DNA from: Spizellomyces sp. 'palustris'
Taxonomy: Eukaryota > Chytridiomycota > Chytridiomycetes > Spizellomycetales > Spizellomycetaceae
DNA length: 64,000 nucleotides
NCBI GenBank assembly: GCA_006535965.1
Contig: QEAR01000074.1
Coordinates: 36,920 to 100,919 of the forward strand
Direction of reading: 5' to 3'
The translations under genes and the position numbers were made by a program. Positions 23,945 through 35,589 of the stretch are shown here, one piece after another; position 1 is the stretch's first letter, and every line of letters begins with the position of its first letter. The notes beneath the pieces are model-generated. The model ran no database searches. It was given only the letters and a program-made list of their open reading frames with translations, and was not told the origin of the DNA.

Positions 23945-26900
23945 CTACATTTTGACAGCGGGAGCAAACGCAAATGTCCGAGCCGCCGCAGCATTGGCAG
24001 TTACTGGAACCCAGACTGTGAGCGGATCAATACCTAACTGCTCAAACTTGCAGTCTGAATTGCTAGAATCCTTTGCTACTGGTCCTGGAACGCTCACTGG
24101 CACAGTGCAGGATCCAGCAGCTCGGACGGAAAAGCCAAGTAAATGGGTCGCATTCTTGGTTAAAGTAACTGCAGCGTTGCAAGCATCGCGTTTCACACGA
24201 TCCAAGAAGGCAGTAGTGTGATCTAAACGTACATGAGATTTGAGACATGAATAGGCCCAAGAGCCGAAAAGGACTCACCATCCATGTGGGGTGAGACGAT
24301 CGGCCATCTCACAAGCTGCAAGAAGCGACCAAGAACGCTTTCAGTCCATTGTTGCAGCAAGCCGAACTTGCCGGTTGCGCCACCGTATTTGATAGTGACG
24401 GATGGGAGATCTGAGTTACGCAGATTTGCCTGCAGTATGTACATGTCAGAATCCCACCTCCAGCGGGGACCATGTTGAGAGCCTAAGAACATTGGAAGCC
24501 AACTGACCTGGTGAAACATGTATCCATCATGCCTGAGCTGCATGAGCAGAGCAACTACGCGTTCCGTCTCATAGTCATACAGCAGGTAGTTCCAGTCTTT
24601 TACGCCTTGAACCGCCTGGTACATGTTATTGTACAAGACAATGTCTTGCGCTGGAGTGCTGCAGTTGAAGTAGATCACAGTGGCCTGGCGTGGGATGACT
24701 ATATCCAACCAACAGTGAGATCAATTGCAACCCTTAGGAGCCACCGACTGGATACCCTACCTGTGTAGCCGTTATAGTTTGAGCTAGCCGTTGTACTAAT
24801 CCATGGATGATACGGGTAGGTCTGATTTGTGCAATCTGTGCGAGTGGTATCTCCGACCACAGATGTAATACCGTTGGCAACAAGAGATGCTAGGGCGTCG
24901 GCGTTGTGCAAACCGGTGATCTACGATTGGTATTCATTTAGCCAATATGCTCAACTTGAATGCTCATACAAGGGATCAGCACCCACCATGGGAGTGATCA
25001 TTGATTTGCTGGAGTGACCCGCTGCGGTATAAAGGCCAGAAAGTTTCGCAAATTGGATGTTGAACGACAGTTCGTTATCAACATCGTAACGACTGTAAGA
25101 AGAGTATAAATACGTTTGCGTTGAGGTAACTGCAAGTATATGCACTCCTCACGTTGCATCATCAAGGCCCTCGTGAGTGTAAGTGTGACTACACCAGAAG
25201 AAAGCATCTCTGACAGAGGTGGTCTTGAGCATATTGGTGTACAGAGCATCTTTGCTCATCATTACATCCGTGAAAGTTTTGAATTTTGCTGCGTTTGCAG
25301 GCCAACGGTTGGTACCCGAGCCAATTGGTTTGATCAATGCATAGTTCGCTTCTGACTCTGGGAGATCGGGGTCCAGGTTCGGGGAAACCAGCGCAACCAC
25401 ACCATTGCCATTGTACCCGAGGAGAAGCTTCAACTTTGACCCAGCAGGGAGGCGGGTGTTAATGTTGCTTTGCCATGCAATAACTCCACTAACATCAGCT
25501 GTAGTCAAGCGAAAGTCGAGGGTGGTAGAAACTTGGGTAGAAAGAAAGAGATCGTCCACCTGAATCGAGAATATTCTGTCGTAAGAACTGCCTGCCCAAT
25601 GGGGCTGTCAATGGACAGTTTACCTGCAAGGACAAGTAGATACGCCGAAATCCTTGATATAGTTGGCGACTTCCCCAAGACACATATATATGACCAAGCC
25701 ACATTGATGTCGTGGACCACCATCCTAAAAGTAGACTTTCCATTAGCTTTCCACTTGCATTACTTGAAATGTACTCTGATGCCTTCGCTATACCAAATGC
25801 CATGTAGAAAGCCATTTGCTGTCGTCCATCGGGGTAATTTATAATCTTCGAGCGGTTGAAGTTTGGCATGAGCCAGGAAAAGTGGAAATTATCTAAAAAC
25901 AAAAACGTACCACGCCAACAGCAGTTTGTGCAGGGAAGCTGTTGTCAGAGCTGGGGTCGAGCAGTGCAAAAGCCGTTGTCGTAGTGGTATTCGTAACAGT
26001 CACAGGGTAGTGAAAGAGACCTGTGAGCAGGGTTAGGATGCGCATAGTGGCAGTAAGAGGCCAGGCATTCCGAGTCATACGCACCAGCGGTCGTCACAGA
26101 CGCTCCATCCACGACACCGGATTTCGCCAATTCTGGATTCAGTTTGATCTTTAGGTTTTGGGTGACCTAAAGATGACATGAGTGAGTCTCTACTGTCGAC
26201 AGGTTAGAGGTGAGAGCTGATATGTACTCCGGTGTTACAGCATCCGAAGACAGTGGGATTGGCTATGACTACACCATGCTCCGGGAGTGGGGAGTCATCC
26301 AGGGTGATCCGGCGCACTCGGTGTTTAATCTCAAAACTGCGGTCAAACGATTACATTTAGGGTACGTCCATGTAAGGGTATCTTATATGTGCCTTAGTAA
26401 ATATAACTTCTCATACCTTTTGATTTGCGTCCATTGTGCATCTGTCAGGGCGGACTTCCATGCTCCAGAATAGTCGTATTGCACCTGACCTGGCTGAATA
26501 ATCAGCACAGAAAATAGCGCATTGCCCTGAGCATCCTCTAGCGGGAGCAATCCCGGATATCCAGCCTGGGGAATGGGCAAGATTGTATAGGGAATTCCAT
26601 AAGAGTTCAATGTGGTCTTTGGGGCTTCAACATCCGCGGTAGTGGTAGTCAAAATGAGCACCCGTTGCACTGTAGTAGTGGTGTTGGAGCCAAATGACAC
26701 GGGAGCACCAGTCGGTACCGAGGCAGTGGTGCTGGTTGAGGGTGGACAATTATTGGTACCGCATCGTCCATTTATACAAATCATAGACCCATCGCAATCG
26801 TCCCAAGTGGTGCACACATCATTCCAACAATGACCCGACCATGTACAGGATGGTGCACACGATGGAACCACAGAGACGGCAGCAAACACAGCATTTACAG

Positions 26901-27051
26901 CCACCAGGTAAGTGAACGCCACTAAATTCTTGGTACTACTGCTCACGAACCTCGTCGTAGCCGGTTTCGAAGTGGTAGTACCCCAACTACCAGCGCCTAC
27001 CGTTTGGCAAGTGAGGGCCAGGTAGGCGAGGACTAGCAGAGGCTTCCACAT
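23945..27051 (-). CDS. agd3: Secreted Agd3-like (CE18) polysaccharide deacetylase
   Basis: Predicted extracellular enzyme that deacetylates GalNAc residues of an exopolysaccharide, as Agd3 does for galactosaminogalactan in Aspergillus fumigatus. MWKPLLVLAYLALTCQTVGA is a signal peptide. A Cys-rich module with about eight Cys (CAPSCTWSGHCWNDVC...) and a Ser/Thr linker follow, then a domain beginning VQRVLILTTTTADVEAPKTT that corresponds to the carbohydrate-binding part. The catalytic part, assembled over roughly nine exons, shows DGRQQMAFYMAFG, WGSRQLYQGFRRIYLSLQ then VDDLFLST (metal-binding Asp), FFWCSHTYTHEGLDDAT (HxxxH) and SMITPM joined by an intron to ITGLHNADALASLVANGI. These match the order of conserved blocks in Agd3, and the Asp-His-His metal set is intact. 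A C-terminal beta-rich tail ends at 23945. The Cys-rich N-terminal module is unusual. Exon junctions in the middle (26200-26420) are the least certain. Confidence 0.85.
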
Positions 27052-27453
27052 GATTTACTGTCGCGTCCGTCCGTATATTAAGGCTTCGCACGATAACCGT
27101 ATTCAGTGGGATACTGGGATTGCAAGGGCTATTTAAGTGGTTTTTCTGTGTTAGCTGTTGTCGTTGGTATCGTTCATTTCCTTTGTTGCTTGCTAGCCCC
27201 CGAATATATTCCGCTTCGTGTTTGGATGCTGAGGTAATATCGTCGCGTCGCGCGCGTCGCGTCGTGTCGGCCCGCGAGATTGGAAAGTTCCCAGCAACAA
27301 ACAGCTTGTCCGCGGGTAAAAGTAAGATCTAGGCATTCATAAAAATGTCCTGGCAAATCATATGTTGATCCATGATAAAATGTGCATTTGCTTACGGCAA
27401 TGTTTGGACTGACTACACATGAGCAACAAATTCCACCAGCGCGCGAGATACTT

Positions 27454-29179
27454 TTAGAACAAGCGACTAGCAATACGTTTGCCCGCCGTAATCCCAATCC
27501 CGTGACCAACGCCTGAGACAACAGTGTCGGCGAATCTGTCCGATCGCGTTTCGTTCTTTGCCGGCTCAGCTGAAAAGGAAATAGTTGGATTCGGGAATCT
27601 ACCTGTGCGTCCTTTTTACTGAACAGAACATGACTCACCTTGTGTGGGAACTGCTGCTGGCGCAGCAAGTGTAGGGGGTGTAGCTGGTGCAGCAGTCGCA
27701 TTTGAGACATTGGTGGTAACTTTCCAAACACTTGCTCCACGACCTAGCGTTCCGTCATCCTCCCATACAATGACTGAACCCAAGTCTTCTAATAATACAA
27801 ATTGCGGCCGTGCACTGTTGCGAATAGAACCATCGGTGCCCAGCACCCAACGTTGGCTCTCACGGTCTTCTTTCCTATCAGCTTGGACTAGTTGTGCGCG
27901 AGACTTCAACTCGCTTCCACTGGTATCCAAGACTAGGTTGGACCGCTTGTTTATGAGAAATCCGTTATCGAAGCGGAAGAGCTGATTACCAATACTTGCG
28001 GGATGAGCATTTGCCGCATGTTGGAGGTGGACGTTGATCAGAGCACCAGACGCAAGGGAATTAGCCTCAACACTGAAGACGTTCAAATTTGCACCTGGTA
28101 TTGCGTCGCCCCAGCTTTAACGAAATAGTATGGCGTTGTATAATTGACAGGCGAGATACTCACGACATTGGATATAAAACCATCCTCCCGGGGTTAATGG
28201 AGGGGTCACTGAAGAAGATACTGTCCTGGGAGGTGAAGCAGGTTTCATTTGAGGAGGCCGGCTGGGAAGAGGTGGGGCCGCTATTTGGGAAGGAGGAGGA
28301 GGAACCGGTCTTGCCCTTATATACACCTTATATTAATAGATGATTTATAACGTTCCTCCAGACAGGTACACCTTACCTTGGCTCCACAAATGTTTTGGGA
28401 AATATTCCACTTTGACCATTGAGAGTACCTTTATACCAATTTGGATCCACTAAAAAGCGAATGTCTTTCAGCGGGCTGGCAAAATCGCTAAACCAATCCC
28501 CTACGATACGAACCGTTTTCCAGATTCTCAACAACATCTCCCACCCTCATGCGTAAATCTCCAGCCGTGTCGCTGTTGAAAGGTTTAATGCACACGACTG
28601 TGGAGGCATCAGTGTACGGTGAGGGCGCCGGGGAGTGTTTGAGCACTTCAGTAACAGAGGAGCAGTGGCGCATTGGCGGTTTTTCTGGCCCTTTCGTGAT
28701 TCCTGTCACTGAGTTTGCTCGCTCCGGGAGTGGTGGGGACGAAGCAGCGGAGCAGTCAAAGTTATCGCGCACGTTGCGGACTGAGTTGCCGGTTGCATTT
28801 GGAATACTTTCAGGAACACCTGGCTCAGACACTAGTTTCCGTGAGGTGTCCCTTCCAGTTACCGGTGATGAAACCTGCTTTTTAATGAGAGCAATTGCTG
28901 TGTCTAGATCGCTAATCCACCCATTTTCCAGCAAAACTAATTTACAAGGTGCCCTGACATCTTAGCTTTACGAATTTAGTCCTGATAAATATCAAGCATT
29001 TCCATACCTTTCAGATCGGTAGCTACCCTCTCAATGAGGTAATCCCGAAAGACACTTTGTCCTGTAATTGGTTCCGTTGTACGATTTTCGGCAACCAATG
29101 ATGCACGTCCAACAGGTCTGCCTGGAGTAGTATTTAATGTGCGCATTGCTGCTTGAATGATGTAAAAGGGTATGGACAC
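27454..29179 (-). CDS. SH3-domain protein of Lsb1 type fused to a beta-trefoil (ricin-B-like) domain
   Basis: Six exons: 29179-29008, 28960-28514, 28449-28377, 28315-28160, 28114-27639, 27569-27454. The N-terminal helical part (LIERVATDLKDVRAPCKLVL then ENGWISDLDTAIALIKKQ) resembles the start of yeast Lsb1/Pin3 actin-regulator proteins. A Ser/Pro linker follows. The SH3 domain reads CIKPFNSDTAGDLRMRVGDV, VENLEN, then after an intron VDPNWYKGTLNGQSGIFP. A proline-rich stretch (PPPPSQIAAPPLPSRPPQ) comes next. A roughly 130-residue beta-trefoil-like domain is marked by NQLFRFDNGFLINKRSNLVL and SQRWVLGTDGSI. The C-terminus after a last 69-bp intron is Gly-rich (GVGHGIGITAGKRIASRL). Probable role: cytosolic adaptor at actin or endocytic sites that also binds a glycan or protein through the trefoil; this is inference. 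Start may be 29179 or 29146. Confidence 0.75.
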
Positions 29180-29708
29180 CGACGAGCAGGGGGTTATATA
29201 TGGGTGCGCATTCTAATTGCTCCAAAATATGGCAGCAAAGAGATCAACGTTGGTATGGAAGACTTACTAAAAATAACTATCCCACTGAGCGTTCTATGGT
29301 CAAATATCCAGTGAATGAGCGCCACTGCATCTCTTTTATAGCGCATTATTGGACAAAGGACAAGAAAAGCGTTCCGCCTCCAGAAATAGCTTGGCCTCTC
29401 CGCAGGGTGTCGCGGGACTAAGCCACTCGTCACGTGATGTTATCTGAAAGTTGTGGATTTCGTGACTCACTCCCGCCAGTCAGTGTCTCCTTTGCCGTTT
29501 TGGTATGGTTTGGCGTACATGGGTGCGCTCTTCTGCAGACCTCCACCTCCTGTATACAAGCCGAGTCTACAGACCTCCTTTGTCAATTGTCAGTCGGTGT
29601 GCAGGCCTTTGCAGTGGTCAAAGATCTCAAGTACAAGCCGTATTTGACCAAAGCTCCCAAAGTCAGAGCCGATCTCTATCTTGTGAATACGCGCACGAAC
29701 AGGGAGAG
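29180..29708. promoter_or_regulatory. Divergent region between the SH3/beta-trefoil gene and TPP2
   Basis: These 529 bp lie between outward-facing starts. Overlapping short frames on the plus strand (29434-29796) precede the TPP2 ATG but do not resemble TPP2 and are treated as leader or shadow. No specific element recognised. Confidence 0.4.
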
Positions 29709-32700
29709 ATGGGACTACATAACATTCAACATTTTCCTGTTCAAGGGTTACTCCCAAAGGAGGTATATGAGAACAGCTGGGGCGCATATGACGTAGGTCT
29801 CTCTTGCTTACTCTTTCTGCCGTGAAGGAAACCCAAGCGGCCTCCTTTGTCCGTAAGAACCCCGAATTTGATGGACGAGGGACGGTAATTGCTATTCTGG
29901 ATACTGGTAGGCCTTATTACAGCAATTATTCCTTTGTGACGTTAGAACGTAATCTGAAATTTTCAAGGCGTTGATCCCGGTGCACCCGGTCTGCAGGTGG
30001 GTAAATCGTTGCCCGTGCCTCCTTTGGTATGAGGAACACGATCCAAATTTAGTTTCATAGGTCACCACAGAAGGTCTTCCAAAGGTGATTGACATCATCG
30101 ACTGTACTGGGTAGGTAAATCCTATAATACGTACTTGTTGAATAATGAATTGCTCCATGTTGCGTGTTCTAAAAGACTGTTAGATCTGGCGATGTGCAAT
30201 GTACAACGGTTGTCGAAGCTTGTTCAATTGAGGAAGACGGGAGAACACGCCGTATTCTCCAGGGGCTCTCAGGGCGTACGCTGACGATTGGCGACTGGCA
30301 TAATCCGACCGGCAAGTATCGGTTGGGGCTCAAGAGGTCCTCCGAGTTATTTCCAAAGCTGTTGGTCGATAGACTTCAGAAGGATCGGAGAAAAAAGTTT
30401 CAGATTGAGCACCATTCGCTCGTGACTAAGACCGAGCGTGAACTTGACCATTTGGAGAACCTTCAGGAGCCGGGGGACAAGGAAGAGCACGAGAGGCGAA
30501 AGACGGATACCAAAACGCGGTTGGAAGTGCTCAAAGAGCAATGGAAAAACTACGAAGACCCTGGGTTTATCATCGACTGTGTTGTTTTTCACGACGGAAG
30601 AAAATGGCGCGCTGTGGTCGACATGGACGAATCTGGAGATCTTAGAAATGCTCCCCTGTTGACGACATATTCCGACGAGAGGCAGTTTGTGCGCTTCAGC
30701 GATGATTCTATGCTGAATTTTTCTGTTAACATCTATGATGAAGGCGAAACTTTAAGTATTGTGACACTCGCTGGTTCACATGGAACGCATGTGGCTGCGA
30801 TATCAGCGGCACATTATCCAGAGGATCGAAATTTGGATGGTGTAGCACCCGGTGCACAGATTGTTTCCCTAAAGATTGGTGATACACGCCTAGGGTCAAT
30901 GGAAACAGGAACCGGCCTCATCCGCGCAGCAATTGAACTGACCCGCCTGAAAGTGGACTTGGCTAATATCTCTTACGGTGAAGCTGCATCTATTCCGGAC
31001 ACTGGACGGTTCGTTGAGCTGCTGCGTGACGAAGTTATCAATAAGTCAGGTTGCATCGTGGTCTCATCAGCTGGGAATGCTGGTCCAGCACTCACGACCA
31101 CGGGCGCCCCTGGCGGAACCACGAGCGGTGTAATTGGTGTGGGGGCGTACGTGACGCAAGGGATGATGCAGGCTGAATACGCGATGTTGGATACAGTAAA
31201 GGAAGGAAGCTATACCTGGAGTTCAAGAGGACCCACAGCCGATGGCGCGTTGGTGGACATCTATGCGCCAGGTGCCGCTGTAACGAGCGTGCCCCAGTAC
31301 ACAACCCAGCATTCTCAGTTGATGAATGGAACTTCCATGTCTAGTCCAAATTGCTGTGGTTGCATCGCTTTGCTGCTTTCTGCGTTAAAAGCGAACAAGA
31401 TTCCTTACACTCCGTATCGTGTCAAAGCCGCGATCGAAAGAAGCGGTTCCGACATTGGTGATGAGTTTGGTATTAAATTCATACAAGTGGAGCGAGCATG
31501 GGATCATCTTTTGGAGACCGGGGCGGCATTCACTCCCTTCGATGTGGAATATAATGTAAATTGCAAAAATGCGCCGTACATTGCGATGGATTTCTGTGTT
31601 ACTAACTGGTACCGTACATCAGATCTCGGTTCAGGACAAGCGGAACGCCCGCGGTATCTATTTACGTGATCTTGACGAAACTAGTGACGTGCAGCAATTC
31701 CAAGTAGAAGTTCGTCCACACTTTTTTAAGGAAAACGATCCTGAAGTAAATGTAAAAAAACTCGACCTGGAAGTCAGAGCGGGTCTTGCAAGTACAAAGC
31801 GCTGGTTAAGGTACGTGCCAGTATCTTTCACTCTGATGAGTAATGTATCAACCCATCCTTTAATCCACAGTGCTCCGGAATATGTGCTTTTGAATAATGG
31901 CGGTGTGATGTTGTTCTTTCCGTACTTTGGCGCTAAGACGGAAGTTGACCTCTTTCATGTTTAAACAGGGCGATCTTTCAGTGTCCGGGTTGATCCGACC
32001 ACGCTGGAGCCCGGTTTTCACTTCGCGGAAGTGCAGGGTTACGACACTCAAAACCCAAAAGCTGGGCCAATATTCAGTATCCCCGTTACTGTCTGTAAGC
32101 CGGAAGTTGCTGGGAACTTTGGTGCGGAAGAGCGTGTAGCATATTTCCGCTGGGAAGGCTTGAAATTTGAACCGGGTACGATCGTAAGGCGGTTTGTCAG
32201 TGTACCGTTAGGCGCTAATTTTGCGGGTACGTACTATGGGCCGTCATATTAGACAGGTGAAAGATGTTTACGATTGTATTTAAAGAGCTCATTGTGAGAA
32301 GCACCGATCGGGCTTCACCGGCACGATTTATCGTCCACACGATGCAGTTGCAAGAGGTTTGCTGCAAGTGGCTCTAAGTTTGATATATACATGCTGAGCG
32401 CTCCTCTTAGCAAACGCGGTACACAAAGTTTGAACACTCGTACAGCTTCAGCCTTTCACGCACTGGTTCAAACTCCTCCACGAGCGACGCTGAACAATCA
32501 GTGTATACTAAGCTCTTTCCCGTGCTTTCGTACGCGACGCTGGAGGTGTGCCTGGCCCAATTTTGGTCATCTCTGGAATCCAGCAGAGTTGACGTGGAAC
32601 TCAAATTCCACGGCATCTTTGCTTCCGTCTCTACGGGGAATCAGGGAGGATTGGGCGCTACGACTGGAAGTGGCGGCGATCTAGTCATGCTGAATAGTGG

Positions 32701-34337
32701 GAATAACGGTTTTACCAGAGTAGACCTCTGGACAGGTGTTAGGAAGGAGGAAATCTCTCTTAGCGTTACACTAGGTAAGACCTCTGCCTGGTGTCGGATC
32801 AAGGAATGCATGTTGATTGAATATATTCTACAGATACTCTTCGCCGATTCATTCGACCAAATGATGCGATCATTTCTCCGTTGAAATCTCGCGACGTGTT
32901 ACCCGACACTCGTCAACTGCATCAACTAGTTTTGACCTATATTGTCAAAATTTCAGAGACAGGCGGTGGAGTGAACATCACACCCCGAGTTCCGAAAGCA
33001 AATGAAGTTCTGTATGATGCATTTTTCGAGAGTTTCGTTTTGATTGGTAAGCTGCGAGTCCTCACCATTCTGTCGAATGGCGCCATTTTGCTCACTGCTT
33101 GTCTCTACCACATTTAGTGTTTGACGCCAACAAGAAGGAACTCTCGTATCAGGACATCTATCCAAAGACATTGAAGGTGACTGATGGAACATACACCATC
33201 CGCGTGCAGGTGATTTCGGGATCTGTAGAGTTCCTCGATAGCCTCACCTCCATGCCGCTTATTCTCGACCAAGCGCTTGGTAAATCCGGTTCATTGAACG
33301 CATACAAGGGGCTCGGCTATGCTGTCCGGGAGGATAAGACTGGCACCTTCAAAAAGCGCACGTTGCAAAGAGGAGAACGGGCTGTTGCATGGCTTAGCGG
33401 TGAAATTCCAACGCCTAAAGATGCTAAACAAGGAGATCTGTTGGTTGGCAACATGAGTGCAATTGGCGGCGGGCGTAAATTGGATGGTGGTGCGTTGTAT
33501 AAGGTCGCATGGCTCGTGCCACCTTCGCCGAGAGAAAAAGACAAGAAAGAAGATACCAGCAAAGATGAGGAGAAAGACGACGCAACGTTGCTGCGAGAGG
33601 CTACTAGAGACTTGGAGATTTCATGGATTAAAAAGATGAAAGATGACTGCGAGCGCGAGAAGTTGATTTCCAAGTTGGAAACAGATTGGCCTAATCACCT
33701 GCCACTACTGGTTACCAGATTGGAGATGATTGGCGAAGAGGCCGAGAAGGAAGAGAAACAACAGGAAAAGGAAGGAGGGAATGTTTCTGATGGAACGGTG
33801 AGTTCCGTGGAGGAGCTTGCAGACAAGATAGTGGAGCTGGCTGATGAGAAAGAGGTGGCAATGTGGTTCGGCGTTCGACGGGATTCGAATAGAATTTATG
33901 GAACGGAGAAGGAACGAAAGGATCGTCTTAGGAAGGGCAAAGAGATGGATAAACGCAAGGAACCGATTGTGCTGGCATACACTTACAAGTGTTGGTGTAA
34001 CAAGCAAGCTATCCTCAAGTCACCAACTGCTTCTCTCGACACATTGGCCCGCTTGTTAGAAGTACTCTATGGCTGGCTTCCAGATCCGCCAACTAGTAGT
34101 AGCACTCAATACCTTCTCTTATGGTCGTGGTACCAGAGACGTCGGGGACTCTATGGGGAAGTTGCAAAAGTGACAAACAAGTTTCTAAAGGATGGGAGCA
34201 AAGTCGGGGACGCAAGATGGGGAGATGTTGCCAAAGAGCGAGATGAAGCCTTCAAAGCACTTGAGTGGTGTGTCTGGATGGGATATGAAGCACGTTGGAG
34301 TGTAGTTAAGAAACCGGCCAATTGGTCAGCGTTTTAG
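29709..34337 (+). CDS. TPP2: Tripeptidyl peptidase II
   Basis: Giant cytosolic subtilisin-like exopeptidase that removes N-terminal tripeptides from peptides released by the proteasome. The start MGLHNIQHFPVQGLLPKEE joins ETQAASFVRKNPEFDGRG, typical of TPP2. Catalytic Asp in ILDTG-VD (split by an intron near 29907-29970), His in GSHGTHVA (about 30775), oxyanion Asn in SSAGNAGP (about 31070) and Ser in NGTSMSSP (about 31325) are all present, with the long TPP2 insert between Asp and His. A large exon covers about 30185-31595. Later exons carry GIYLRDLDETSDVQQFQ, PTTLEPGFHFAEVQGYD and the C-terminal helical repeats ending WSVVKKPANWSAF. Predicted length of about 1,250 residues matches the family. 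An acidic/basic low-complexity insert (33530-33790, many Lys/Glu) lies in the C-terminal third. A few mid-gene splice sites are uncertain; the gene looks intact. Confidence 0.92.
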
Positions 34338-34682
34338 GGATTTTGTTAGTTAAAAGTAGAACCTATCTTGTGACTGCGATCTATATAAACATCGCATGCG
34401 AGCAATGTTTTCACCTCTACCACTAGGTTACTGAGCATTCTACTGGAACACCCCTTGAGCACACTGCAAACTCGGATGCAACCAGGAGGACCGATGTCAT
34501 TAGCAATTTCAAATCGGGTCGACTTAAACTGGTGGGATGTACCCAACATGCACTGGCAGATCTTGACGTCATTTGTTTATTTTCATAACTTATCACGTGT
34601 CTAGTACATGATTACCAAGCATTCCAGGACGCGTCGTGAAATTCACAAAAGCGACTCTCAGTTAGAATTCAACAGCCGTATC

Positions 34683-35244
34683 ATGCAGAAGCTTTTTCTC
34701 AGTCTTGTTTTAGTCCTCATATGCGGACGTTACGTGGATTCTTGTGGGTGCTACGGGCCAACAAGTTGTTCCTTGCGGGGAAAGCGATGCAATATAGGTA
34801 GATTCAAGTACTTATCGGCATGGGACCCCTGCGTCTGCGACTGTTGTGTTGTCTGCAATGAGGTATGTATATGCTGCTCGCACGAAATATATACGTATGG
34901 TAGTGCTCACCACCCTGCACCAGTGCTCTGCCTTGCTTTCTGGATGTGTTCGCGCCTTTGCGTCTGGAATGGAACTTGCCCCACCTCTCGCAACCCTCCA
35001 CTTCAATGAAACAATGGAGCCGCGTGCACTGGTACACGCTGATGGGAAGAAACTTGGACTGTGGGGTGATGTGTGCTTGAATGGGACATTGCCAGATGGG
35101 CTTGGATTTGAATGGAATGACACTGAAGGGACATTCTCTCTGAAAGGTGTGCCACAGCAGAGGGGCTTTTGGGAGCCCACTGTGGTAGTCCGAGGAGGTG
35201 GATCGCAAATCTGGAAAGCAGATCTCAAAATCAGGGTTAGGTGA
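34683..35244 (+). CDS. Secreted protein with He_PIG-like (Ig-fold) domain
   Basis: Two exons (34683-34862 and 34924-35244) joined in phase 0 give 166 residues. MQKLFLSLVLVLICGRYVDS is a signal peptide. The first exon encodes a Cys-rich stretch (about 12 Cys in 60 residues, including CVCDCCVVC). The second encodes LPDGLGFEWNDTEGTFSLKG then VPQQRGFWEPTVVV, which follows the LPxGL...G-x-P...G-x-x-x-x-x-V pattern of the putative Ig-fold He_PIG family. Family match is by pattern only. The extracellular location is well supported; function unknown. Confidence 0.62.
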
Positions 35245-35589
35245 CTACCCAAATGCAAGATAGTGTGGCGAGGCACGGGGGCTTGCTTTGAGGACAGAGG
35301 GTGGGGATTGCGCAATGTACAGTAACAGCCTGTAAATTAGTTCGTATGTGTATCGATCCTTTCATTTCGGTGAGGACTCAAATTGTCCGAATCCATGACA
35401 TATCGTAAAGCAATAATAGTTTCAATGTGTTGGCGAATGATAGTCAATGATACTTGACCACGAGCTTGGGATCGGATTGGTAAATAACGTCGATTTTTAT
35501 ATCGTATTGCGGTGAAGTCGGCAAGAGTCATGTGACTGATCGCACTGTACCGCAGCCGCTTTCCAACTGACAGATTCTCGTCTTCACGG

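Noticed and set aside
27174-27740. 188-codon minus-strand frame
   Set aside because: Mostly 3' flank read out of frame; the real last exon (27454-27569) uses another frame and ends at 27454.
34804-35315. Two overlapping minus-strand frames (134 and 167 codons)
   Set aside because: Shadows of the secreted He_PIG-like gene; Ser/His/Pro-rich composition is typical of antisense translation.
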